A stretch of 64,000 nt of DNA from Microbacterium sp. Marseille-Q6965 (GTDB lineage Bacteria > Actinomycetota > Actinomycetes > Actinomycetales > Microbacteriaceae): assembly GCF_946151065.1 (NCBI RefSeq), contig NZ_CAMGZA010000001.1, forward strand, positions 868,001 to 932,000, given 5' to 3'. Made by a program: the position numbers and the translations under genes. Positions 36,257 to 45,127 of the stretch are shown piece after piece (positions within the stretch are counted from its first letter, which is position 1; every line of letters starts with the position of its first letter). The notes under the pieces are model-generated. The model was given only the letters and a program-made list of their open reading frames with translations. It ran no database searches and was not told where the DNA came from.

Positions 36257-38296
36257 ATGACCGACACCGCAGCTCCGGCGAAGTCGCCGGGCGCCGTTCG
36301 CGTGGGCGTGCAGAAGTTCGGCACGTTCCTCTCGGGCATGATCATGCCGAACATCGCGGCCTTCATCGCCTGGGGTCTTCTCACCGCCCTCTTCATCGAC
36401 ACCGGCTGGCTGGGCAACACCGGCCCAGTCGAGGCCTGGCGCTGGGCCGACTCGGCCATGCTCGGCGGGGGCACCACCCCCGACGGCACCGAGTGGATCG
36501 GTCTCGTCAGCCCGATCATCACGTACCTCCTTCCGCTCCTCATCGCCTTCACGGGCGGCCAGATGGTCTTCGGCCACCGCGGCGGCGTCGTCGGAGCCGT
36601 CGCGGCGTTCGGCGTCATCATCGGCGCGGCGGGGACGATCATGTTCCTCGGCGCCATGATCGCCGGCCCGCTCGCCGCCTGGATCCTGAAGCAGGTCGAG
36701 CGGCTCTGGGAGGGCAAGATCAAGACCGGCTTCGAGATGCTGGTCAACAACTTCTCCGCCGGGTTCGTCGCGTTCTTCACCGCTCTCGCCGCGTTCTTCT
36801 GGCTCGCGCCCGTCATGCGGTGGCTCACCGACCTGCTCGGCGCCGTCGTCGGCTGGCTCGTCGAGACCGGCCTGATCCCGCTGGCGAGCATCATCGTCGA
36901 GCCCGCCAAGGTGCTGTTCCTGAACAACGCCATCAACCACGGCGTGTTCACGCCCATCGGCAGCGAGCAGTCCACGGAGACGGGCCGCAGCCTGCTGTTC
37001 CTCGTCGAGGCGAACCCCGGACCCGGCGCCGGCCTGCTTCTCGCGATCGCCCTGTTCGGCGTCGGCGCGGCGCGCGCCACCGCCCCCGGTGCCTGGATCA
37101 TCCAGTTCCTCGGTGGCATCCACGAGGTGTACTTCCCGTACGTCCTCGCCAAGCCGATCCTGCTCGTGGGCCTCATCGCCGGTGGCGCCACGGGCGTGCT
37201 GACCAACGTGATCTTCCAGTCGGGCCTGGTCGCACCGGCCTCGCCCGGTTCGATCTTCGCCGTGCTCATCCAGACCGCCCCCGGCAGCCACATCGGCGTC
37301 ATCCTCTCGGTGATCCTGTCGGCCGGCGTGACCTTCCTCGTGAGCATGCTGTTCCTGCTCGCCAGCCGGAAGCGCGACCTCGCGGCCGAGGCGGCCGGCG
37401 GCGACGGCTTCGCCGCCGCGGTCGCCCAGACCGAGGCCAACAAGGGCCGCTCGTCGAGCGTGCTGGGCGGCCTCGTCGGCGGCGCGACCGCCACGGCGAC
37501 CAAGCCGATCCAGAAGGTCGTGTTCGCGTGCGACGCGGGCATGGGCTCCTCGGCGATGGGCGCCAGCGTGCTGCGCAACAAGTTCAAGGCGGCCGGCATC
37601 GAGGGGGTCACCGTCAGCAACAAGGCGATCGCCGCGCTCGACGGCACGGCCGACCTCGTCGTCACGCAGCAGCAGCTGACCGATCGCGCCAAGCAGCGCG
37701 AGCAGGCGGCCCTGCACGTCTCGGTCGACAACTTCATGAACTCGCCGCGCTACGACGAGATCACCCAGCTGCTGGTGCAGCAGCAGCAGGGCGGCGGCGC
37801 GGCGGGTGAGCCCGAGGCAACGGGCGCCGCCGAGGCGCAGGCCGCCCCAGCCGCCGGCGCGGGCGGTGTGCTCTCGCTCGAGCGCGTGCGCATCCACTCC
37901 GGCTCGGCCACGCGCGAGGAGGCCCTGCGGGAGGCAGCCGACATGCTGGAGGCGGCCGGCGCGGTCACCCCGGCGTACTTCGATGCGATGCTCGCCCGCG
38001 AGCGCACGGTGTCGACGTTCATGGGCAACGAGCTGGCGATCCCGCACGGCACGAACGACGCGAAGTCGGCCGTGCTCGGCTCGGCCCTGACCGTGGTGCG
38101 CTACGACGGCGGCGTCGACTGGGACGGCGACACGGCGACCTTCGTCGTGGGCATCGCCGGCAAGGGCGACGAGCACCTGGCGCTGCTGTCGAACGTCGCG
38201 ACGTTGTTCTCGGATGAGGAGCAGATCGCGAGGCTCAAGGCCGCCTCGACCCCGCAGGAGCTGTACGCGCTGCTCCAGACGGTGAACGAGGGCTGA
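36257..38296 (+). CDS. mtlA: Mannitol-specific PTS EIICBA
   Basis: 679 residues. EIIC membrane domain at about 15-375 ([27 protein letters not shown] segments, [10 protein letters not shown] substrate loop). EIIB domain with the phosphocysteine C425 ([14 protein letters not shown]). A Gln/Ala/Gly-rich linker around 500-540, then EIIA with the phosphohistidine H597 ([16 protein letters not shown]). The full E. coli-type C-B-A fusion is intact. It imports and phosphorylates D-mannitol. It begins 54 bp after ptsI and is followed by mtlD after 4 bp. Confidence 0.96.
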   Translation: MTDTAAPAKSPGAVRVGVQKFGTFLSGMIMPNIAAFIAWGLLTALFIDTGWLGNTGPVEAWRWADSAMLGGGTTPDGTEWIGLVSPIITYLLPLLIAFTGGQMVFGHRGGVVGAVAAFGVIIGAAGTIMFLGAMIAGPLAAWILKQVERLWEGKIKTGFEMLVNNFSAGFVAFFTALAAFFWLAPVMRWLTDLLGAVVGWLVETGLIPLASIIVEPAKVLFLNNAINHGVFTPIGSEQSTETGRSLLFLVEANPGPGAGLLLAIALFGVGAARATAPGAWIIQFLGGIHEVYFPYVLAKPILLVGLIAGGATGVLTNVIFQSGLVAPASPGSIFAVLIQTAPGSHIGVILSVILSAGVTFLVSMLFLLASRKRDLAAEAAGGDGFAAAVAQTEANKGRSSSVLGGLVGGATATATKPIQKVVFACDAGMGSSAMGASVLRNKFKAAGIEGVTVSNKAIAALDGTADLVVTQQQLTDRAKQREQAALHVSVDNFMNSPRYDEITQLLVQQQQGGGAAGEPEATGAAEAQAAPAAGAGGVLSLERVRIHSGSATREEALREAADMLEAAGAVTPAYFDAMLARERTVSTFMGNELAIPHGTNDAKSAVLGSALTVVRYDGGVDWDGDTATFVVGIAGKGDEHLALLSNVATLFSDEEQIARLKAASTPQELYALLQTVNEG

Positions 38297-38300
38297 TCGC

Positions 38301-39440
38301 ATGAAGGCTGTGCACTTCGGCGCGGGCAACATCGGCCGCGGCTTCGTGGGGCTGCTGCTCCACCAGGGCGGCTACGAGCTCGTGTTCTCGGACGTGGCGG
38401 CGTCGCTCGTCGACGCCATCAACGCCGCCGACGAGTACACGGTGCACGAGGTGGGCGACGGCGGCCGTGACCACGTGGTCACCGGCTTCCGCGCGGTCGA
38501 CAGTGCGCAGGACCCGGATGCGGTCGCGGCGGAGGTGGCGGCGGCTGACGTCGCCACCACCGCCGTGGGCCCCACCGTGCTGCGCTTCATCGCGCCGCAC
38601 CTCGTGGCGGGGCTGCGCCGGCGGGATCCGGCCGCGGCTCCCCTGCAGGTGATGGCGTGTGAGAACGCGATCGGCGCCACCGACAGCCTGCGGGCCGAGA
38701 TGGCGGCGGTCGCCGGCGACGAGTGGGATGAGCTGGCCCGGCGCGCGGTGTTCGCGAACACCGCCGTGGATCGGATCGTCCCCGGGCAGCCGACCGGCGC
38801 GGGCATCGACGTCACCGTCGAGCCGTTCTACGAGTGGGCGATCGAGCGCGCCCCCTTCGGCGAGACCCCGCCGCACATCCCCGGCGCGCACTTCGTCGAC
38901 GACCTCGGGCCGTACATCGAACGCAAGCTGTTCACGGTCAACACCGGTCACGCGACGGCGGCCTACCTCGGGGCTCGGGCCGGCGTCGAGCGCATCGCCG
39001 ACGCCCTCGCGGACGAGGCGGTGGCGGCCGGTGTGGCCGCGGCGCTGGAGGAAACTTCGGCGCTGCTGGAGGCCAAGCACGGCTTCAGCGCGGCGGATCT
39101 GGCGGAGTACCGCGCGACCATCCTCGGGCGGTTCCGCAACCCGGCCCTCCCCGACACGGTGCGGCGCGTCGGCCGCCAGCCGCTGCGCAAGCTGTCGCGG
39201 CACGAGCGGTTCGTGGGCCCGGCGGCCGAGGCCGCGGAGCGCGGTCTGACCGTCGACGCTCTGCTCGCCGCAGTCGGCGCCGCGCTGGCGTTCGACGACC
39301 CTGAGGACGACCAGGCCGTCGAGATGCGTCGGCTGCTCGGCGAGCTCGACCCGCCTGCGTTCGTCGAGCGCGTGTCGGGCCTCGAGCCGTCGCACCCGCT
39401 TTTCGAGCGCCTCGTCGAGGTGGTCATCGCCGCGCGGTGA
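38301..39440 (+). CDS. mtlD: Mannitol-1-phosphate 5-dehydrogenase
   Basis: 379 residues. Oxidises mannitol-1-phosphate to fructose-6-phosphate with NAD+. [20 protein letters not shown] is the diagnostic N-terminus with the nucleotide-binding [19 protein letters not shown] and NTAVDRIVP follow; [16 protein letters not shown] carries the catalytic-lysine region of polyol-specific long-chain dehydrogenases. Last gene of the operon, 4 bp after mtlA and 16 bp before a strong terminator. Confidence 0.97.
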   Translation: MKAVHFGAGNIGRGFVGLLLHQGGYELVFSDVAASLVDAINAADEYTVHEVGDGGRDHVVTGFRAVDSAQDPDAVAAEVAAADVATTAVGPTVLRFIAPHLVAGLRRRDPAAAPLQVMACENAIGATDSLRAEMAAVAGDEWDELARRAVFANTAVDRIVPGQPTGAGIDVTVEPFYEWAIERAPFGETPPHIPGAHFVDDLGPYIERKLFTVNTGHATAAYLGARAGVERIADALADEAVAAGVAAALEETSALLEAKHGFSAADLAEYRATILGRFRNPALPDTVRRVGRQPLRKLSRHERFVGPAAEAAERGLTVDALLAAVGAALAFDDPEDDQAVEMRRLLGELDPPAFVERVSGLEPSHPLFERLVEVVIAAR

Positions 39441-39456
39441 CGCGACCCCGACGACG

Positions 39457-39489
39457 AAGCGGCCGCCCGGGATTCCGGGCGGCCGCTTT
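39457..39489. terminator. Strong bidirectional terminator between mtlD and the DUF4190 gene
   Basis: AAGCGGCCGCCCGG - GATT - CCGGGCGGCCGCTT, a perfect 14-bp stem followed by T. It serves mtlD on the plus strand and the convergent DUF4190 gene on the minus strand. Confidence 0.85.
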
Positions 39490-39503
39490 GCGTAGGCGGG
39501 GAA

Positions 39504-39941
39504 TCAGTAGCCGTAGGGGTACTGCGAGAAGGCCCACGCCACGAACGCGACCCAGGCGATGATGGCGATGATCGAGATCACAAGGAACACGATGCTCAGG
39601 ATCAGGCCGATCTTCGCCGGCGTGTTCTTGAAGCCGGCCTGCTTGGACTGGTTCAGCGCGATCGCCGAGATGATGAGTCCGGCGAGGGCGAAGACGAACG
39701 CGAAGACGAGTCCGACGATGCCGAGCGTCTTGCCGGGGTAGTCATCGGGCGTGTACGCCTGCTGGCCGTACCCCTGCTGACCGTAGGCGGGCTGGCCGTA
39801 GCCGGGCTGGCCGTACGAGCCGGGGTAGCCGCCCTGCTCGGGGTACGCCGGCGGCACCGGCTGGCCGTGCTGCCCGGCGCCCGCACCGGGGTAGCCGGAG
39901 TTGTCGGGGGACGGCGGCGGCGGCGGATAGTCGTTGCTCAT
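39504..39941 (-). CDS. DUF4190-type small membrane protein
   Basis: 145 residues. Residues 1 to about 68 are rich in Pro, Tyr, Gln and Gly with repeats of YGQP/YGQQ; then two membrane helices (about 72-92 and 108-135) joined by ALNQSKQAGFKNTPAKIG, as in DUF4190 proteins. No function is known to me. Start ATG has GGGAGAA upstream; a TACCGT box at 40001-40006 may be its -10, giving a leader of about 50 bases. Transcribed towards mtlD and sharing its terminator. Confidence 0.8.
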   Translation of the reverse strand: MSNDYPPPPPSPDNSGYPGAGAGQHGQPVPPAYPEQGGYPGSYGQPGYGQPAYGQQGYGQQAYTPDDYPGKTLGIVGLVFAFVFALAGLIISAIALNQSKQAGFKNTPAKIGLILSIVFLVISIIAIIAWVAFVAWAFSQYPYGY

Positions 39942-40039
39942 GATGTTCTCCCGGATGTCGGAGGTGCGGGGCCGCGCGATGCGGTGCGCGGGACCCTCTC
40001 ACGGTAGCGCGCGCGCCCTGCCTCGTCCGCCCCGGCGGG

Positions 40040-40055
40040 CGGGGAGATCTCCCCG
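40040..40055. promoter_or_regulatory. 16-bp perfect palindrome downstream of add
   Basis: CGGGGAGATCTCCCCG, between the add stop and the DUF4190 promoter. It may be the stem of a terminator for the cdd-deoA-add operon or an operator for the DUF4190 gene. Confidence 0.35.
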
Positions 40056-40099
40056 ATCCTCACGGGTCCGCGAGGCGCACGTCGGGCGCGGGGCCTCGC

Positions 40100-41206
40100 T
40101 CAGGAGCGGAAGCCCGCGCGGATGAGGTCGGCGAGCTCCTCGCGTTCGGGCAGCGGCAGGAACGCGGCCTCGGCCGCGTTGAGCTGCAATCGCTCCAGCT
40201 CGGCCAGCCCGTAGTCGAAGGCCTCGCTCAGCAGGGTCAGCTCTCGCGTGAGCGACGTGCCGCTCATGAGGCGGTTGTCCGTGTTCACCGTCACGGCGAA
40301 GCCGAGGCGCCGCAGCAGGTCGAAGGGGTGGTCGGCGAGTTCCGCACCCCAGGCGGCGAACCCGGCCGTCTGCACGTTCGAGGACGGCGACAGCTCGAGC
40401 GGAATGCGCCGGTCCCGCACCCACGCGGCCACCTCGCCGAGCCGCACGGCCGCCTCATCGGTGCGACCGCGCCGGGCGGCGCCCCTGCGCTCCCCGGGCA
40501 CGGCGAGGTCGTCCGCGATGCGCACGCCGTGCCCCAGGCGCACGGCGCGCCCGTCGTGCAGGGCCGATCGGATGGAGTCGATGCCGGCCGCCTCGCCCGC
40601 GTGCACCGTCGCGGGCACGAGGGCGTCGGCGAGCAGGTCGAACGCCTTGGTGTGGGCGGAGGCCGGGAAGCCGTCCTCCGGCCCGGCGAGATCGAAGCCC
40701 ACCACGCCGGCGTCGCGTGACGCGATCGCCAGGCGCGCGATCTCGCTCGAGCGCGTACCCTGCCGCATCGCCGTCAGCAGCTGGCGCGCGCGCACCGGGC
40801 GCCCCGCCTCGGCGGCCGCCCGCTCCCCTTGGGCGAAGCCGTCGGCGACGGCCGCCACGGCCTGCTCGAGCGTCAGCCCGCCGGAAAGGTGCAGCTCGGG
40901 CGCCCAGCGCACCTCGCCGTAGACGACGCCGTCCGCCGCGAGGTCCTCCACGAACTCGCGCGCCACCCTCTCCAGGCCGCGCCTCGTCTGCATCACGGCG
41001 AGGGTGAGGTCGAACGTGCGCAGGTACTCCGGCAACGAGCCGGAGGTGCACGCCCGCACGAACCAGTCCGCCAACGCGCGCGGCTCGGAGGCGGGCAGCT
41101 CCAGGCGGAGTTCCTCGCCCAGCTCGAGGAGGGTCTGCGGCCTCAGGCCCCCATCGAGATGATCGTGCAGCGAGACCTTGGGCAGGTCGCCGATCGCCCC
41201 GCTCAC
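40100..41206 (-). CDS. add: Adenosine deaminase
   Basis: 368 residues; deaminates adenosine and deoxyadenosine to inosine. Zinc site HDHLDGG near residues 15-17, VYGEVRWAPELH, GFDLAGPE, the third zinc ligand region VHAGEAAG, the catalytic glutamate in the same motif, LGHGVRI and ELSPSSNVQT, then VNTDNRLMSG with the metal-binding aspartate. The GTG start overlaps the deoA stop by 4 bp. Last gene of the nucleoside-salvage operon. A short Arg-rich insertion follows the LGHGVRIADD segment. Confidence 0.95.
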   Translation of the reverse strand: MSGAIGDLPKVSLHDHLDGGLRPQTLLELGEELRLELPASEPRALADWFVRACTSGSLPEYLRTFDLTLAVMQTRRGLERVAREFVEDLAADGVVYGEVRWAPELHLSGGLTLEQAVAAVADGFAQGERAAAEAGRPVRARQLLTAMRQGTRSSEIARLAIASRDAGVVGFDLAGPEDGFPASAHTKAFDLLADALVPATVHAGEAAGIDSIRSALHDGRAVRLGHGVRIADDLAVPGERRGAARRGRTDEAAVRLGEVAAWVRDRRIPLELSPSSNVQTAGFAAWGAELADHPFDLLRRLGFAVTVNTDNRLMSGTSLTRELTLLSEAFDYGLAELERLQLNAAEAAFLPLPEREELADLIRAGFRS

Positions 41207-42489
41207 GCGGCGATCCGCCCCAGCACGAGCGGACGGGGATCGGGTGCCTCGTCGGCGACCTGCCACGCGTCGCGCAGCGCGTCGAGCGCACGCTCGAAGC
41301 GCGACGCATCGTCGGCGCGCAGCGTGAAAAGCGGCTGGCCGGCCGCGACACGATCGCCGGGCTTGGCGTGCAGATCGATCCCGGCCGCGTGCGCGACCGG
41401 ATCCTCCGCCCGCGCCCGGCCGGCGCCGAGGCGCCAGGCCGCCACGCCGAAGCCCAGCGCGTCCATCCGCTCCACGACGCCGGCTCGGGGCGCGGTCACG
41501 GTGTGCGTCTCCCGCGGCGCCGGCATTGGCGCCTCGGGGTCGCCACCCTGTGCCGCGATCATCGCTCGCCACGTGTCCATGGCTCGCCCGTCGCGCAGCG
41601 CCGCCGCCGGGTCGGCGTCGGGCAGCCCCGCGAGGGCCAGCATCTCCCGCGCGAGGGTCACGGTGAGCTCCACCACATCGGCGGGGCCGCCGCCGGCCAG
41701 CACCTCGACCGCCTCGCGCACCTCGTTGGCGTTGCCGATCGCCAGGCCGAGGGGCGTGTCCATGTCGGTCAGAAGCGCCGTCGTGCGCACGCCGGAGTCC
41801 TCGCCGAGCTCCACCATCGTGCGGGCGAGCTCGCGAGCGCGCTCGGGGTCCTTCATGAAGGCGCCTGAGCCCGACTTGACGTCGAGGACGAGCGCCTCGG
41901 TGCCCTCCGCGATCTTCTTCGACATGATGCTCGAGGCGATCAGCGGGATCGCCTCGACGGTGCCCGTCACGTCGCGCAGCGCGTAGAGCCTCTTGTCGGC
42001 GGGCGCCAGGCCGGCGCCCGCCGCGCAGATCACCGCGCCCACCTCGCGCAGCTGCGCCATGAGCGCGTCGTTCGACATCGCCGCCCGCCAGCCGGCAATC
42101 GACTCGAGCTTGTCGAGCGTGCCGCCGGTGTGGCCGAGGCCGCGCCCCGACAGCTGAGGCACCGCCACGCCGAACGAGGCCACGAGCGGCGCCAGCGGCA
42201 GGGTGATCTTGTCGCCCACGCCACCGGTGGAGTGCTTGTCGACCGTCCGCCTGCCGAGACCCGCGAAGCTCATCCGCTCCCCCGAGGCGATCATCGCGTC
42301 GGTCATCACGCGGATCTCGTCGCGCGTCATGCCGTTGAGCAGCACCGCCATCGCGAACGCCGACATCTGCGCGTCGGCGACGTAGCCGCGGGTGAAGGCG
42401 TCGATCATCCATCGCAGCGCGGCCTCGGGCACCTCGCCGCCGTCTCGCTTGGCGCGGATGACGTCGACGGCGTCGAACGGCTCCGTCAC
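41203..42489 (-). CDS. deoA: Thymidine phosphorylase (pyrimidine-nucleoside phosphorylase family)
   Basis: 428 residues. It splits thymidine or uridine with phosphate. GYVADAQMSAFAMAVLLNGMT, the glycine-rich phosphate loop VDKHSTGGVGDK, SGRGLGHTGGTLDKLESI (the family signature), IASSIMSKKIAEG and DVKSGSGAFMK are all present. The C-terminal domain starts near 345. GTG start overlaps the cdd stop by 4 bp. Whether it is strictly thymidine-specific or also takes uridine is not decided by sequence. Confidence 0.95.
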   Translation of the reverse strand: MTEPFDAVDVIRAKRDGGEVPEAALRWMIDAFTRGYVADAQMSAFAMAVLLNGMTRDEIRVMTDAMIASGERMSFAGLGRRTVDKHSTGGVGDKITLPLAPLVASFGVAVPQLSGRGLGHTGGTLDKLESIAGWRAAMSNDALMAQLREVGAVICAAGAGLAPADKRLYALRDVTGTVEAIPLIASSIMSKKIAEGTEALVLDVKSGSGAFMKDPERARELARTMVELGEDSGVRTTALLTDMDTPLGLAIGNANEVREAVEVLAGGGPADVVELTVTLAREMLALAGLPDADPAAALRDGRAMDTWRAMIAAQGGDPEAPMPAPRETHTVTAPRAGVVERMDALGFGVAAWRLGAGRARAEDPVAHAAGIDLHAKPGDRVAAGQPLFTLRADDASRFERALDALRDAWQVADEAPDPRPLVLGRIAA

Positions 42490-42881
42490 CGCACGGTCTC
42501 CAGGTCGCGGGGCCCGAACGCGTCGGGCAGCACCTCGTCGATGGTGCGGATGCCCGACACCGTCTCAAGCAGCATCCCGGGCACGGAGAACTCGTACAGC
42601 AGCTGCCGGCAGCGGCCGCACGGCATGATGACGTCACCGTCCTTGTTCACGCACACGAACGCCACCAGCTGCCCGCCGCCGGTGGCCGCGAGGTTCGAGA
42701 CGAGCCCGCACTCGGCGCAGAGGCCGAGACCATAGGAGGCGTTCTCGACGTTGCAGCCCGTCACGATCCGCCCGTCGGTCGCGAGCGCCGCGGCGCCCAC
42801 GGGATAGCGGGAGTAGGGGGCGTATGCCCGCTCAAGCATGGCGGTGGCCGCGTCGCGCAGCCGGTCCCAGTCGATGTCCAT
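42486..42881 (-). CDS. cdd: Cytidine deaminase
   Basis: 131 residues, the size of the homotetrameric class. YAPYSRYPVGAAALATDGRI, GCNVENASYGLGLCAECG (catalytic glutamate and first zinc cysteine) and PCGRCRQLLYEF (two zinc cysteines). It deaminates cytidine and deoxycytidine. A GATAAT -10 box is six bases before the ATG, so the cdd-deoA-add mRNA should be leaderless. Confidence 0.97.
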   Translation of the reverse strand: MDIDWDRLRDAATAMLERAYAPYSRYPVGAAALATDGRIVTGCNVENASYGLGLCAECGLVSNLAATGGGQLVAFVCVNKDGDVIMPCGRCRQLLYEFSVPGMLLETVSGIRTIDEVLPDAFGPRDLETVR

Positions 42882-42887
42882 CGCTCG

Positions 42888-42893
42888 ATTATC
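42888..42893 (-). promoter_or_regulatory. -10 box of the cdd operon, leaderless
   Basis: Minus-strand GATAAT, the closest match to the TATAAT consensus among the window's promoters, six bases before the cdd ATG. Confidence 0.6.
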
Positions 42894-42923
42894 GCCCCTC
42901 GTCCCGCGGGGGCGGGGAGAGGG

Positions 42924-44036
42924 CTACAGCACGGAGTCGCGCCCGCGCTCGTGCAGGGCGCCGACGACGCTCTTCACGCGCTGTGCGTGGGCGCTCGTGG
43001 TCACCAGCAACGCGTCCGCGGTGTCCACGACGATGACGTCGTCGAGCCCGACGACCGCGATCACGCGGTCGGTCTGCGACACGACGAGACCGTGCGACTC
43101 GTCCGCGAGCACTCCCCTGTTGTCGCCGAGGATGGACATCTCGTGGCGGCGGCCGTTGGAGACGAGGTTCCAGAGGCTGGCGAAGTCCCCCACGTCGTCC
43201 CAGTCGAACTGGCCGGGCACCACCGCGAGCCGACCCTTCTCGGCCGCGGGCTCGGCGACGGCGTAGTCGATGGCGATCTTCTTCAGAGACGGCCACACGC
43301 GCCCGAGCACCTCGTCGCGAGCGTCGGTGTCCCAGGCCGCGGCGATCTCGACCAGTCCGGCGTGCAGCCCCGGCTCGTTGGCCTCCAGCTCGCCCAGCAG
43401 CACGTCGGCGCGGGCGATGAACATTCCGGCGTTCCAGAGGAAGGAGCGGTCGGCGTAGTACTGGCGCGCCGTGTCGAGATCGGGCTTCTCGACGAAGCGC
43501 TCCACCCGCGACGCCATCGGCGCGTCGGTGATGTCGAGCTCCTCGCCCGTCTTGATGTAGCCGAAGCCGACCGAGGGCTCGGACGGGGTGATGCCGATCG
43601 TGCAGATGAACCCCTCGCGCGCCACCGCCACCGCCTGGCGGACGGCGAACTCGAACGCGCGCTGACGTCGGATGACGTGGTCGGCGGCGAACGACCCGAT
43701 CACGACGTGCGGATCGCGGCGGTGCAGCACCGCGGCCGCCAGGCCGATGGCCGCGGCGGACTCGCGCGGGTCGAGCTCGTGGAAGACGTTGACCGCCGGG
43801 ATGTCCGGCAGCGTCTTCTCGACCGCCGGGCCATGCGCGACGCCCGTGACCACCGAGATGCGCTCCGGCCCGGTCAGCGGCAACAGGCGGTCCCACGTCT
43901 CCCGCAGCAGCGACACCCCCGACCCGGTGAGATCGTGGAGGAACTTCGGCGCCTCCGCCCGAGACAGCGGCCACAGCCGCGAGCCGATGCCCCCCGCGGG
44001 GATGACGGCGAAGAAGTCGGGGATCGTGTCGGTCAT
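42924..44036 (-). CDS. manC: Mannose-1-phosphate guanylyltransferase
   Basis: 370 residues. It makes GDP-mannose from GTP and mannose-1-phosphate. The nucleotidyltransferase signature is PAGGIGSRLWPLSR at 13-26, with EAPKFLHDL next; FVEKPDLDTA, WNAGMFIARADVLL and GQFDWDDVGDF follow. It lacks the C-terminal isomerase domain of bifunctional ManC/AlgA. Single gene with its own leaderless-type promoter. GDP-mannose is needed for mannosylated lipids and glycoproteins as well as exopolysaccharide; its place, 30 kb from the glycan cluster, does not tie it to that cluster. Confidence 0.94.
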   Translation of the reverse strand: MTDTIPDFFAVIPAGGIGSRLWPLSRAEAPKFLHDLTGSGVSLLRETWDRLLPLTGPERISVVTGVAHGPAVEKTLPDIPAVNVFHELDPRESAAAIGLAAAVLHRRDPHVVIGSFAADHVIRRQRAFEFAVRQAVAVAREGFICTIGITPSEPSVGFGYIKTGEELDITDAPMASRVERFVEKPDLDTARQYYADRSFLWNAGMFIARADVLLGELEANEPGLHAGLVEIAAAWDTDARDEVLGRVWPSLKKIAIDYAVAEPAAEKGRLAVVPGQFDWDDVGDFASLWNLVSNGRRHEMSILGDNRGVLADESHGLVVSQTDRVIAVVGLDDVIVVDTADALLVTTSAHAQRVKSVVGALHERGRDSVL

Positions 44037-44043
44037 GCCGACC

Positions 44044-44049
44044 AGGCTA
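44044..44049 (-). promoter_or_regulatory. -10 box of manC
   Basis: Minus-strand TAGCCT, seven bases before the ATG at 44036; predicted leaderless. It also excludes the upstream in-frame start at 44060, which would precede the promoter. Confidence 0.5.
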
Positions 44050-44100
44050 GCCGCCGCCACCCGCGCGCCTGCTCGGGACCCGGGCGACGGTCACGGATTC

Positions 44101-44116
44101 ATCTCGACGTCGAGAT
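44101..44116. promoter_or_regulatory. 16-bp perfect palindrome upstream of sdhCDAB
   Basis: ATCTCGACGTCGAGAT lies between manC and sdhC, about 40 bp upstream of the sdh -10 box at 44157-44162. A second -10-like TAGGGT is at 44120-44125, right next to it, so a repressor bound here would cover that promoter. It looks like a dimeric operator; the regulator is unknown. Confidence 0.55.
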
Positions 44117-44156
44117 ACTTAGGGTCCCCTTCGTCGCCCCATCCCCCGGGCGGGAA

Positions 44157-44162
44157 TAGGAT
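44157..44162 (+). promoter_or_regulatory. -10 box of the sdh operon
   Basis: TAGGAT about 67 bp before the sdhC GTG, giving a leader of roughly 60 bases that ends in an AAGGAGG ribosome site (44218-44224). Confidence 0.5.
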
Positions 44163-44229
44163 GAAGACGTTCGGCAGGGACGCTTCGGTTCCGCCGTCCG
44201 CGAATCCTCGCATCGACAAGGAGGCCGTC

Positions 44230-44658
44230 GTGTCTACCAGCGCACGTCAGACGCTGTCGGTGTCGGAGACCACCTCGAAGACGCCGCGGGGCACGCTCTA
44301 CCGCGGCCGCGAAGGAATGTGGTCGTGGGTGCTGCACCGCATCACCGGCGTCGCCATCTTCTTCTTCCTTCTGGTGCACGTGCTCGACACCGCCCTCATC
44401 CGCGTCTCGCCCGAGGCGTACGACGCCGTCATCGGCACCTATCAGACGCCCATCATGGGCCTCGGCGAGGTCGCACTCGTCGGCGCGATCGTGTTCCACG
44501 CCTTCAACGGGCTGCGGATCATCCTCGTGGACTTCTGGACCAAGGGCACCCAGTACCAGCGGTGGCTGTTCTGGGGCGTCATCGCCGTCTGGGTGGTCGT
44601 GATGGCCGGCTTCACCCCGCGCCACCTCATCAACGTCTTCACGGGAGGTGGACACTGA
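44230..44658 (+). CDS. sdhC: Succinate dehydrogenase cytochrome b556 subunit
   Basis: 142 residues, three membrane helices. RGTLYRGREGMWSWVLHRITGVAIFFFLLVHVLD has the conserved heme-region HRxTG and a helix with the heme-ligand histidine candidate (LVHVLD), and IVFHAFNGLRIILVDF is a further helix. The GTG start has AAGGAGG five bases upstream. Anchors SdhAB in the membrane and passes electrons to menaquinone. Ends in a TGATG overlap with sdhD. Confidence 0.93.
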   Translation: MSTSARQTLSVSETTSKTPRGTLYRGREGMWSWVLHRITGVAIFFFLLVHVLDTALIRVSPEAYDAVIGTYQTPIMGLGEVALVGAIVFHAFNGLRIILVDFWTKGTQYQRWLFWGVIAVWVVVMAGFTPRHLINVFTGGGH

Positions 44659-45101
44659 TGACCGCCGACACCATCGCCGCTCCGCGCTCGGCCCGCAACG
44701 GCGGGGCGAACTGGGAGAAGTGGGGCTGGCTCTACATGCGCGTCTCCGGCGTGCTCCTGGTGGTGCTCATCTTCGGGCACCTCATCTCGAACCTCATCAT
44801 CCCCGAGGGCGGCGTGCACGCGATCAACTTCGCGTTCGTCGCCGGCAAGCTCGCCTCGCCGTTCTGGCAGTGGTGGGACGTGCTGATGCTGTGGCTGGCC
44901 TTCATCCACGGCGCGAACGGCATGCGCACGATCGTGAACGACTACGTGCAGGGCCGCCGGCTGCGGCGCGCGCTGGTGTGGGCGGTCTGGCTCGCGTCGG
45001 CGCTGATGATCGTCCTCGGCACCCTCGTGGTGTTCACCTTCGACGCGTGCCTCGGCGTGACCCCGGACAGCGTCCTGTGGGACGCCTGCCAGGCCGCGTG
45101 A
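44658..45101 (+). CDS. sdhD: Succinate dehydrogenase hydrophobic membrane anchor subunit
   Basis: 147 residues, three membrane helices after a 25-residue cytoplasmic start. WLYMRVSGVLLVVLIFGHLISNLI and MLWLAFIHGANGMRTIVNDYV match SdhD anchors, with histidines in the second and third helices for heme/quinone contact. ATG overlaps the sdhC stop by one base. Longer frames upstream are shadows of sdhC. Confidence 0.92.
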   Translation: MTADTIAAPRSARNGGANWEKWGWLYMRVSGVLLVVLIFGHLISNLIIPEGGVHAINFAFVAGKLASPFWQWWDVLMLWLAFIHGANGMRTIVNDYVQGRRLRRALVWAVWLASALMIVLGTLVVFTFDACLGVTPDSVLWDACQAA

Positions 45102-45127
45102 CCCTCCCGACTGCGTAAGGCGGATTT

